Below are positions 22,904-34,900 of a stretch of DNA of 64,000 nucleotides, in pieces (the stretch's first letter is position 1; each line of letters starts with the position of its first letter). The DNA is from Sarcocystis neurona (Eukaryota; Apicomplexa; Conoidasida; Eucoccidiorida; Sarcocystidae). Below the pieces are notes generated by a model. That model did no database searches. It worked only from the letters and a program-made list of their open reading frames with translations, and was not told the origin of the DNA. The translations under genes were made by a program, and so were the position numbers. The stretch spans positions 2,310,790 through 2,374,789 of the forward strand of contig KL647300.1 in the NCBI GenBank assembly GCA_000727475.1, given 5' to 3'.

Positions 22904-25900
22904 GTGCCGACTCTTTCATAGGAATGCGTGTGCCTGTGGCGGATATGCTTGTGTGTGGTGGGGGGGCTCAGCCGCGTTAGAGTCGCCTGGACAGGTAGGG
23001 CGCACAGTCGTTCTCGCCGTCACTGAGCACTTTGACTTTTTTACTTCTCTTTTTTTCGGCCTTGAGTCCTTTCCTTACCCGTATATGTGAGAGGACGTGT
23101 TACGAACGGCCAGCTGCCCTTGTCTACGTGTGTGGCGTGGAAGACACCTGTCCGCTGTAAATTTCTGCGTACAAAGAAACCGAGCTCTGGAGAGATTGCC
23201 GCAGACTCTTACACAGCCAGTGCTTTATCTTGTGTTAGGACGGACACTCTTGTGTTGTCCTAGTCCCACACACGTCTACGCGTGTATATGTCTGGGCGCC
23301 TACGGATAGATGTACATCCTTACACATACATGTATATCTACATGTACACCCACATACATGTACGTACATACATACACGTACATGTACATACATGCGTACA
23401 TTTCCATTCATATAGATCTACATATGTATACACGTGTACGTACGTATATACGTATGCGCACGCATATACTTACGTATCTATATCTATCCACCTATACACA
23501 TATATATATGTTTACATATATGTGTCTACATGTATATGCCTTTACATACTTACGTATACATACATATCTAGAAATATATACATATATATAAACGTACACA
23601 CATACACGTGCATACATTGACGTACCCATCCATCCGTATATAGGTATACATACGTACATGTCTATACATATATAGAGGTAGTTACGCATACGTCCGCCCA
23701 TCCACACAAATACACCTCCATAAATTCGTACATACATCAACATGCGTACACGTGCATGCATACATATATATGCAGATACATACATACATGTCCATCCACC
23801 ATACATGTGCGCACGTACTTGTCCGTCTGTGCGTACAAATACACACACACACACACATATCATACGCATGCACGCATTTACAGTCATACATGCACGGGCA
23901 CAGGAACGTAGTTGCCCACACGTAGGTAACAGCTTCCACACAAATATATACGTAGAAAATAGAGTGCGTCTGCGGGCAAATACGTACGTACACACACACA
24001 CACATACACGTGTGAAGACGTGCGTATATACAACAAAGACGCAGACACACATGTGCCCATGCTCTCCCCCCACCAAGGCACACATCTGTGTAGGTCTTTG
24101 CAGACAAACACGTAACGCATACATACATATACGTACATACGCACACACACATATATATATAGTAGCGTGCAGGTAAATCCATGTGGGTGGAGTACATGCC
24201 ACCTTCTCGCCGACGCACCTGCAGGCAGTTCCAAGAGAAAGAGAGAAGTGTCTCAGCGCTTCGTCCCCCCGGCACAGAGAAATACTACGCAGGTGTCCGC
24301 GGTACGGCGGGCAGCGGCCTGTGTGTGTGTAGGAGGGGAGTCGAACTCACAACACACGAGTACGTGTCTATTCACGTAGTGAGACAGATGGAGAGAAGAA
24401 CAGGGGGAAAACAGGAAGCAGCGAATAAGGGAGAAAAGAGGAGAAAATGGATATATTCGTGTACAATGGTATATCCGTACATACACAGACACGCATATAA
24501 CTGCGTCGCCTGCGTGTGGCCAGCCGCACGTGGGTGCTGCTGTCCGTCAGCAGCAAAATAGCAGAACAAGGAGGAGACAGACTGCCCACCTTCCGTGTTG
24601 TTCGTGTGCCTGCTGTCGCGACGCCCAGAATTTGTCTTTCTGCATGAAGTTACTCAGGTCCACATGACTTTTCCCCCCACCGACGCGGAGTTCGACACAC
24701 GACGACGTTTTTGAGGACGTCGGTGCTTATCTCTCGGTTTGTGTGCTGATGGACCCCCTCTGGCCCTCCGATATGTTTGGTGTAGATACACGTGTACATA
24801 TTTGTATGGATGTACATTTGTATACGGCTGTAAACTTATCTATATAGATGTGTAGAGAGAGAGGGATGGATCTATATTTGTGAAGGTGTACTCGTAAGGA
24901 CATAGTGCTAAACGTGCAAGCCAGTATTTGCCAGCGTGCTTGTGGATCCTCTATACCCCTCTGATGTTAGACATATATATATATATATATGCGTATATGG
25001 ATGTACATACGTACACAGGTGTAGACATATATATATATATATATACATTATACGTATATATGCTTATATGGATGTACATACGTACACAAGTGGATAGATA
25101 TATATATATGTATGTATCTGTGCGTATGTTTGTAAAGATGTGCATACAGGGACGTACTCTTGAGAACGCAAGCTCGTGTTGAGTATTCTCGTGGACCCCC
25201 TGTGGTCCTCCGATGTTTGATGTATACATATATATACATATATATACGTACATATGTATATATACATAGGAAAATAGATAGGGACAGACATATATGTATA
25301 TAGGTAGGTGTGCATATGTGAATGTATGTGTGTGACCGAATTCACATAGAGGCAGGCGTCCAGATGTAAACCCATATTTGTTTGCGTCCTTGTGGACTGT
25401 TTGCACCCTCTTGACGATAAAAAGAGAGGGAGGAAGACATAGAGAGTGCGGCAAAGCGAGGAGCAAAAAAGAGACGAAAATCTGCCTTCCTACTTATGCG
25501 TCTATATGGCTGTTTCTCTGTATGGCTGTGTATACCTGTGACGCGGTACGGTACGTGAGTATGCCGCTGCAAATCGATGCGCACAGGAAGTCTGCCTTTT
25601 TCACTGATAGAAAGGGAGCCGCATTTGCTGCTCGCCGCTAGCCCCGGGGTCTGCCCCATGTGCCGGGCGGTACTTGACGGAAAGTGATGACAGTCCTTGG
25701 CGCCTGGGAAAGTTGTCTAGTAGAAGTTCTTCTGCTGTCTTGGCGTGCATGCACACGCAGCAGCATCAACAGCAGCAGCAACCGTCCAGCGGCCCACGCC
25801 TCGTCTAGATACACACAGGAGGACGCGTGTGTCCGCACATACCTGCAACGGTGTGCATTAATTTTGAGTGCGTGTCCATCTCAGTTCTCAGCAAAGAAGA

Positions 25901-28900
25901 AATGTCACTTCTTTTGACTGCAGTGAATCCTTCCCCACCACCGTCCCTGCAGGGGCAGCATGTCGCTGCAGAAGACTCTGCTTGTCGGCCTGTGTGCGCT
26001 GTCCTCTCCCACGTATGAAGCAGCAAGATAGATACGTATGCGTGTACATCGGGATAACGTGCATAGGCGTGTGGAAAGAGCTTCTTGCGGAAAAGCTGCT
26101 GCGCATGTTAAAAAAGGTGCCCGCTTGTCACCGGGACACCCTTTTCTTTCTCTGGGAGCTGCGTCACCTCTAGCCGCATACACGAACGTGCACGTGGATA
26201 TACACATATATATATATATATGTATATGCACGGAGTATGCGTATATATACATATGTATACGTATATTTGTACGTGTCTCTGTATACGAATATAAACATAC
26301 ACAGACGGCATTCGTTTATGCGTATATATATTTATTCATCTCTGCCCCGCCTTTTTCTTCTCTCTCCCTTTCTCTCACTCTATGTGTGTATGTGTGTGCC
26401 TGCACAGACAATGTGTGTGGGGTTGCCGGTGCAGGAGCTTCTTTGTCGCCCAGAGATTCACTGAATCATTTATGTTATCCTTCTCCGCTGCCAGCCATCT
26501 CGTGTCCCGTGTGCTTCTGTGCCCGGTCGCGCCTGCCCTACTTCACGTGGCTCTACTGCAGGGAAAGAGAAGAATGTGTGTAGAGAAATACGATTCACTA
26601 TCCACACGCATATATATATATATATATATGTCTATGTAACTGCGTCCTGCCCCGCCTAATACGCGTCGTTGTTGAGACTGCTCGGTTTCCATCTGCACAC
26701 ACTTGTTTTGCTGTTCCTAGTCCTCAGGGCGACACGCCTGCGGGGGGGGGCTTGCATCAGTGTGCCGCTCTCTGTTCAGTATTCACATATCTACGCGTGT
26801 ACAAATATTCGTGCAGAAGAAAGGGCAGAGGGGCCGGGTTGGGCGCGCAGGTGGCTGCTGTGGGAAAGTGGCAGCAAGATTTGCTCATTTTTGGTGCACC
26901 AGCAGAAGCAGCAGCAGCAGCAGAAGCAGCAGCAGCAGCCGTACTGCCGCACAGTCCGCGTTGTGGAGACACGTGGAAATCGCAGAGCCGGTGTAAACGT
27001 GTTCCCTCCCGCGTCTGTGTGCGGCCTAAGGCGTACACGTGGTGCTGTTGTAGGGCAACAGCCAGCTCTTCCGCCTTCACTGAAAAAGTAGTGCGCGAGC
27101 TTCTTCGTCTATTCCTGCTGCTGCTGCTGCAGACCGCATGGCAGCAGCCACGTGCTCTGGCTTCATCGACGAACTATCGTGCGAGCTTCTTCTTTTTCTT
27201 GCTGCTGCTGCTGCAGACCCGAGGGTCTCAACCTCTTGCTCCGGATTCCTCAAAACACTACGACGCAAACTTTTTCGTCTTTGCCGTTTTGCTGCTGCAC
27301 TCCCCAGGGTCTCAGCCACGTGTTCCGACTTCGTCGGAAAACTAGCGTACAAGCTTCTTTTTCTTCTTGCTGCTGCAGACCCCTGGGGGGCTGCGTGCTG
27401 GTCCAGGACACCCGGGGTGGGGTGTACGTTCAGCTGATCAAAGTGGGACACGGTCGCAAACACCCTGCCGAAAGTTTCTTGTTTTTCTGCGTCTTTTCTG
27501 CAGCACGCAAGTCCTCACACAAGTTACACGACAGTGTCTTTCCATGGTAGAGACGTTTTGTCTGTGGGAGTTAACCTTGGGTCCTCGTCGCCTACTATTA
27601 AAAAACACATCTTCGTGTCTTCTTCTTATTCCCCTGCAGACGAGATTCTCCCACAGCGGCGCTGCATGCAGGCAGCAGCTCGGACACACGCAACAGCGCG
27701 CCGGAAAGTCGCGGCCGACTACATTGCAGCTGCTCGACAAGGAGGTATATATGTAGCAGCTGCTTGGATCTGTCTCCAAGCAGCCGCATCTCCACCTGCA
27801 CGCTGTTTATACATATATGTATATTGTCAGCATGCGCGAGCCGATGTGACTAGCACACATGAACACCCCGTGAACTGAATAAATATATATAACGTGCATC
27901 TGTACGTAGCTTACTTTGGACGTCAAGCTCTCGACGTGCGCAGAGATATGCACGGGCGTGCGTGCCTATATTTGTATATCGACAAGCACGCGTATAGACA
28001 CAGCTCGTCCGTACATGTGTTCGTGTGTGTATAGGGAGCTACGCGTATATGGCCAGCACGCGTGGGATTGCCGCTGTATCCTGCTGGCTCGCCCCATGTA
28101 GTTATCTGACCTCTACACAAGGCCCGGGTGGTGGACGTGCATATCTCTGAGCGCTGCTGCTGCTTTTCTGGGCTGTCAGTGAGCACCCGCCCTTTGCGCG
28201 GGAAGGCTCCAGCAGCATTTCTTCTCATTTGCGTCCTGGGTGACGCCGGCGAGCTCGCTCAATGACCCGGCTCGGGTTCTTTTGTAGTGTTGAAGAAGAA
28301 GAGTTCTCACAATTTGCAGTTTGACGGTTGCGGTCGAAGTATTTCTTCGCTCTTCCGCGCTGCAGCGAGCGGGCGCCGCGCTCTCTTCACCCCACATACC
28401 TATTTTTCGGAAGTTTATCTCTTGAAAGAAGATAGCGCACGGCCAGCAAGCTAGAGAAGGTGTACAGTTCAAGCACTTCGTTTCTCGAGGAAACGCTCGC
28501 CTATTAACTCAGGCACCCCCTGGAGCACCTCTCCGTGTGCCCCCGACTCTGTCGCGCAGCGCCCTTCTACTTACACTTAAGACGCACCTGTACATATACG
28601 TATACATATATTTATATATATATGCATCAGCATCTATCTGTGTGCCCCGCTTAAGCAGGTACACATATATATAGGCACATGTGTATACGTGTCTCTGTGA
28701 GCGTACACGTACGCGTAACCACATTCATTTACGTAGTCGTTTGTATCTATTCGTATATGCGTATATGTGGGTATATAGGTGTGAAGAGGTAGCTATCTGC
28801 TGAGGTATGCAAACACGGATACATGCACTTATTCGTCAGTCCTGGTCTCCTTCAAACACGTAAAGCAAATTTTACGAATTTGGCAAGAGTTGTCTTTTTC

Positions 28901-31900
28901 TGCGGCAGGAGGTCCTGCGGTGCCTCCTTCATTTCGACAGTGACTAACATAGGGCTGTCCTCGTCTCTCCAGGTGCAGCGATACACGCGTCTCACCCCGT
29001 ACATGTCCCCGTTGCTGAATATGTGAATGACGCCAAAAATTTACATATATACGCATATAGACATGTGTAGGTGTGCTGACCATGCGGAGTAGTATACTAC
29101 GCCACCGTGTGTACAGTACGTACGTAATATACAGACACTACAAATACTAGTACTAATACTACGACTACTGCAGCTACTACTACTACTGCCTCGACGCACG
29201 GCTTCCTGCGTGCTGTGTGTAATGTTGCCTGCTGCTGCAGGCCACGAAGAACGTCTGGGCCAACTGCAAGCGGAAGTACGTGAGGGTGCCTCGCTGTGCT
29301 TGCAGCGACCTGGTGCAGGTGCTCCTCCTGGGCCAGCTCCGCACGAACGTACACATATAGATATATATGTACATGTATGGAGGAAGATCGGTTTCCTCTA
29401 TAGTGGCACCCGTAGACAGGTGTACATATGCCGGCGGGCCTATACGTACGTCGTCTGAGGCGCGTCTCTGTCGCCTGAGCCCCAGCAGCAACGTTTGCCT
29501 CTCTCTGCGCGTACGTATATATATGTATATATACGTATGAATATGTAGATATACGCGTACATACACGTATATGTATATCGATAACATTTACGTCTATAGA
29601 GGTCCTGTTCCTCCATGGTACTCCCCACTGCTTTGTCCTTGGACACTCGCGACCCGGCAGCGGTAGATCTGCCACTTGGTGCTGCTGCAAAGCGACTGCT
29701 GTATGCTGGCGTGTGATCTGCAAGCGTCGTTATTCGACTGCCCGTTTGAATTGCTCATGTAAAGGCAGCAGATGATCATATGGACATCAACCACAGCAGA
29801 GCGACGCGTCTGCTGCTGCACATGTCTGAAGTGTAGTCGCTAAGTAAATGGTACAGCGGTTGACGCGGTCTGGCGCAGATACAAAGTCCTTGCATAGCAC
29901 CTGTGCAGACCTCGCGACTGTTCGTGATGCATGCGGGCGTTTGTAAATATGTCTTCTGCCATACACGCATATATAGTTCTGCAAATAGCTACGCCTTGAG
30001 CAGTGGCCTACAGTATGAATTTGTGTATATATCTACATATATATATAATATATATATATATGTATATGTGTAGAGCCATGACGTGATGTATGCGTACAGG
30101 TATGTAGAGCGATCGCTTCATGCCTACATATGCGTACATATATGAATGTGCACGTGGGGCTGTAACTTCACGTGTACATATATATATATATATGCGTGGA
30201 GCACTGGCTTTATGTATGTGTGCGCGTACATATGTGTATCTGCGTAGAAGTATCGCTTCAATCGTAGAGAGTCCTTGCCTCGTGTATGGGTAGTGCACTC
30301 ATATGTATGTGTATGCGTAGAGCAGAGGCTTCACCTGTCATATACGCTTCTATCTGAGCTTGTCCAAGATGACACATCAACGCGGCGTGTACTGCGTTTG
30401 CACCGGTGACTGCTGGTAAGGCCCGTACGGTCTCGGCGGCGTTTTCTGTCTTCTTGCTTTCTCTTCTCCTTGTAGCATTTCTCTTTTTCTCTCCGCTCTG
30501 GTGAAGTTAGCATTTACCAGCTTTTCCCAGTCCTCAGCGTTCTTCACGAAGCAGAGCGACTGCCGCAGTCGTCAGCAGTGCCGCTGCATGCGCGCACGCG
30601 TACCAGGTGGTGGCCAGCCGAAATCGTTCATTCATATCTCCTTGTCTAACTATTCCTGTATACACATATATATATATATATATATGTAGTTATTTGTGTA
30701 TATATCCGCACAGACTCGTGTACATTTACATAAGTATATTTATTGTACTCACACAAAGGCATCGCATTCCTCACACGTCTATATGCTGAATATGTCGTCG
30801 CACACGTACCGTAGATGTAGTGCCTCTGGAAGCCCCAGGGTCCTGCACCTCGAGCGCAAGCGACTCTTCTCGCTGTTGTTGCTGCTGCTGGGGTTGCTGC
30901 CTTTGTGCGGCGACTTCAAAATTCGCTGCTTCAGCCATCTAGAGACAAACAAGTGCAGTGTGTTCACAAGCGTCTTCTACGAAAGGAAATTCTGTTTTTC
31001 TGCCCTTTTTGAGGAACATCCAACCCTCTCGTACACGTCATCAAAGAACATTTCATATACACATATATATAGTCCTCATTCACACCGTTTGTACCACAGT
31101 CTCCCCGAAGCACATCACATATATATATATGTCTATGTATACATATATATATGTATGCGTATAGGTCTATTCACACACGCGAGCCACTTGTGTGTATTCT
31201 GAAGGATGTATATTTACACGTGCGAACAGTGGATCGCCCTACCCCACAGGGGCTGCAGGGGATCCGCTACGTCTGCGGAATAGCTGTAGCCACCTCACGC
31301 TGTTTAAGTGGTGGGCTACATATACACGCGCGATGGGGCCATCTGTACCCTACACGACTATAGCTGTAGCTACCTTACGCTGTAGAAGTGGGCCAACATA
31401 TACAGGTGAAATGAGGCTATGTAAACCCTACACGAAGACTGCTGCAGCCATCGTCTTACGCTGTATAAGTGGCTTTACATATATACGTGAGACGGCCATG
31501 TGTACCCTACCCACTACACGTATGTGAATGTACACATGCATACACGTGATATATATATATATATATTAAACACACGAATATGTACATATACAGTACGCAT
31601 ACGCCTGTACATATAGCGTCTATGGTGTAGATGTATGCACCCGCGTGATGTACATATCTACACGTAAACAGGTGAACGTGGAGACGAGAATCAACCGCCC
31701 CTGCCGATATACAGAGAAACACGTGGGCCGTCATTGTCTGTGTGAGTCGTGCTCGGTCATTGGCCCCCAGCTCAGGTGAGACGCAAGTCTTCAGTAGCAA
31801 AGCCCCCGCCGTTTTTCTTTCGCACAGGTGGTCGCAGCACGAGGACGCAGAGCCGCTGCCTTGAGCGAGCTGCGGGTCCTAGAAGAAAAGGCTCGACAGC

Positions 31901-34900
31901 TGCTCCTTCGCCTACCCAACGCCCTCGACGATCGCGTGGGTCTCGCCTTCTGCCGCGAGGAATTCCGGCGTTGCATGGGTGCTGCTGCGTCTCTGTAGAT
32001 GTGTTTTTCATCCCTGCGTCGGGTATGTGGGCGTCGATACGTCTCTGCCTCGAAGAGGTGAAGTCTCTGCAGGCGTGCCTCTCCGTGTCGTGGGAATTTG
32101 TTACTCCTGGACTTGTGTTTCTCTTTCTTTGCTCTAAAGAACAACCCGTTCACCAAGTGTAGGTGCTTTCTGCTGGAGAAGCAACTGCGTTAGCAACGTC
32201 CGCACCGCGAAGAAATACGACACACCTGCGCACACGGGTAACGCCCAGGTGAAGCGGGGAGGAGGAAGTTTACGGAGGGAAGGGGGCGGAGGCTGGGGGG
32301 ACCCGTGTAGGGGCGCGCATGTATGAGGGTTCTCCTGCACGTCGTTTTCGACGCCTATTCAAAGATCTCTCTGCACGCGTCAATGCAGTACGAATAACAG
32401 CATATGTGTAGACGCGCAGCCGCGAATGTATGCACATATATATATGTATATATGTGTAGTAATATGCGCGTATGAATGTACGTGTATGCACAGGCTCAAA
32501 TATCTATGTGGAGATGTACGCAGGACACACTTGCAAAATTAACGTAGAAGGTCAGCGGCGGTGCCACGCTGTTGCTTCTTGTATCGTTTGGCTCTGTTCT
32601 ACGAAGACGCACCCACAGAAAGTCCTTCCTGGGGAAGATGTGCTCAACCCCCTTGCAGATTGTATTCCTCGTTTGACATGGTGTCACCTGCTCGTTCTAT
32701 TCCTCTTCTTTTCCCCAGTTTCTTCTAGCGACAACAGATCAGCCGCAGGAAGTCGTTTCGTCGCCGTTTTCGCACAGGGTCCTCGCTACTCCACGTTGGC
32801 ATCATCCTATCGTTTCCTCTCCTTTTCTCTTGTTACTCGCCTGCCCGAGCTTTCCGTGTGTCTGGACACGCACACACTTTTGCGTCCTGCGGATGCGTGA
32901 AGCCGTATGCCGGCGGCTTTACTGCGGACACACACATACAGATACGTATATGTAGAGAGAGAAAGAGAGAGGGGACACAGTTGCAATACGTGTGCAAACG
33001 GGGCAGACGCTGATGCTGCACATATGACGAATAAACACCGGCGAGAGGCGACGTATTCGATGGAAAATGCAGAGAGTCCCAGAGTCCCGCAGACGACCGT
33101 TTCGTTATTTTTTGCTCTCATAGCGGCAGACGTGTTTGTTGGCGGTCCCTTAGCCGCAGCTTGCTTTCTCTCTGCTGGGTCTGCAATGCTGCTGCTGCTT
33201 GCTTCACCTTTCACAGCCATTTGTCGCCTGGAAGCGGACGGTGTCAGTTGTTTCACTCTCGACGTGTGCTGAGTAAAGACGCGCATGCATCCCCCCTCGT
33301 AGACTCTTCCTTACCACCTCAGAACCTGCCGTGCGCCACTTTATCTTCTGTTTTCTCTGCCTGCTGCTTTACCACTACCGCAGTTTCTAGACCGCTGCTG
33401 TTCACTGCCGCTCCTGTTGCCGTGCTGCAAGTATTCTGTCTGTCCTGTTTGCCCTGCTTTGCTGCTGCTACTTTTTGCTGCTGCTGCTGCTGCTGCTGTG
33501 TTTCTACCGTGCTTGGTGTCTGACGCAGTGCGGAGCCGCTCTCAGGTGTTACTAGTTTTCGCTGCTGCTGTTGCACTTTTCTGCTGGTGGCTGCTGCGGT
33601 TTCTGGTTGCTGCGATTTCTCGCTGCTGCATATCCCGTTCTTTTTGGGCGCTGCTGCGTCGCTGCTGCCTCGCCACCGCAGGTGCCTGAAGGCGAAGACG
33701 CCAGGAACAACTGCGAAGTTTTTCGCTGGGATCCTCCTCACATTCTCCCCGCTGCAAACAGTCCAAAAGGCCCAGAGGGGTCACCAGGAAACAGCAGCTG
33801 CTCAACCCCACTGGCTGCTGGGGCAGCTTCGGCCGCCGCAGCGACCGCACTCGGAGCCTCAGATGTGGCAGGAGGACTGTCGCGGGCGTCACCTGAGCGC
33901 CTCCAGGTGCAGCCGCTGCAGCTGACAGGCCAAGTCCAGTCCCTAGGTGAGCACCGTTCACACGAGCAGCAGCGTGAGGACGAGCAACAGCAGCAGCACC
34001 AGCAGCAGCCGGCGGCGGAGCGAAGTCGGGAATCACCGAACGGAGAGCAGTTGTCAGACGAGTTGCGCGCGAAGGAGGCGCACGAGCGTTGCGGAGGGGC
34101 TCGACAAGACCAGCAGCGCGTGCAGCAAGATGTCGTACGACCTCGGCGGGTGTTTGCTTCCGCAGCGACGACGACAGCTGCATCGCGCCGAGAAGGAGTA
34201 TCGATGCGCCAGAGAGAGTCAGAGAACGCACGCCCTACACACAAAGAAATACGGCAGCGTTCGGCAAGACCAAAGAAAGCGTGCCTTACACACACAGAAA
34301 TTTTGCACCGTCTGGGCGGCCTGACGGCGGCCAACGCGACTACGAGGATGGCAGGCCGCCGGCACGTGGCCCTGCAGGGTCCTGTGGCGCAGCTGCACCG
34401 TGCGTTGGAGAACTTCTTTCTCGATACGCTTCATGCTGAGGGATATACTGAACTTCAAGCACTTCCTCTTGTTGTGAGGTGAGAAGCGCTGCTACTGATG
34501 CTCAGATGCACCGCGCTTGCTACCGGCTGGCCTTTCCTGCTGCAGAGGTTTACCAAGGGCTTCTCTCGGTGGAGCAGAAGGCGGCGTGTGCTGCCTGTGT
34601 AGACGCCGTAACTGTTTCCGCGGTAGCGAGTCTACTCTCCCCTGCGCATACCTGCTGCAAAGCCGCTCACGTGAACCCGTCGTCTTCTTGATGAAGAAGT
34701 TCTACTATATGGGGGTGCTTCTGAATCTTTTACGGCGAAGGCCGTCTCGGATGTATCTGCCGACTGCCGAGAGGATTCTTGTGCTGAGATTTACTGCGCA
34801 CGGCGCCGTTTCGTACACTGCTGTGACGTGTGTTGAGGACTGCGCACAGGCGGGCGTCTGCGGGTTACAACGAAAAGAAGTGCAGCAGCATCTACAGCAG

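Noticed and set aside
23492..24275. 236- and 197-codon minus-strand ORFs rich in Tyr, Ile, Cys and Val
   Set aside because: They are generated by the TACA/TGTA microsatellite field.
24330..24360. tRNA T-arm-like GAGTTCGACTCCC on the minus strand
   Set aside because: No acceptor, D or anticodon stem can be paired at the required spacing.
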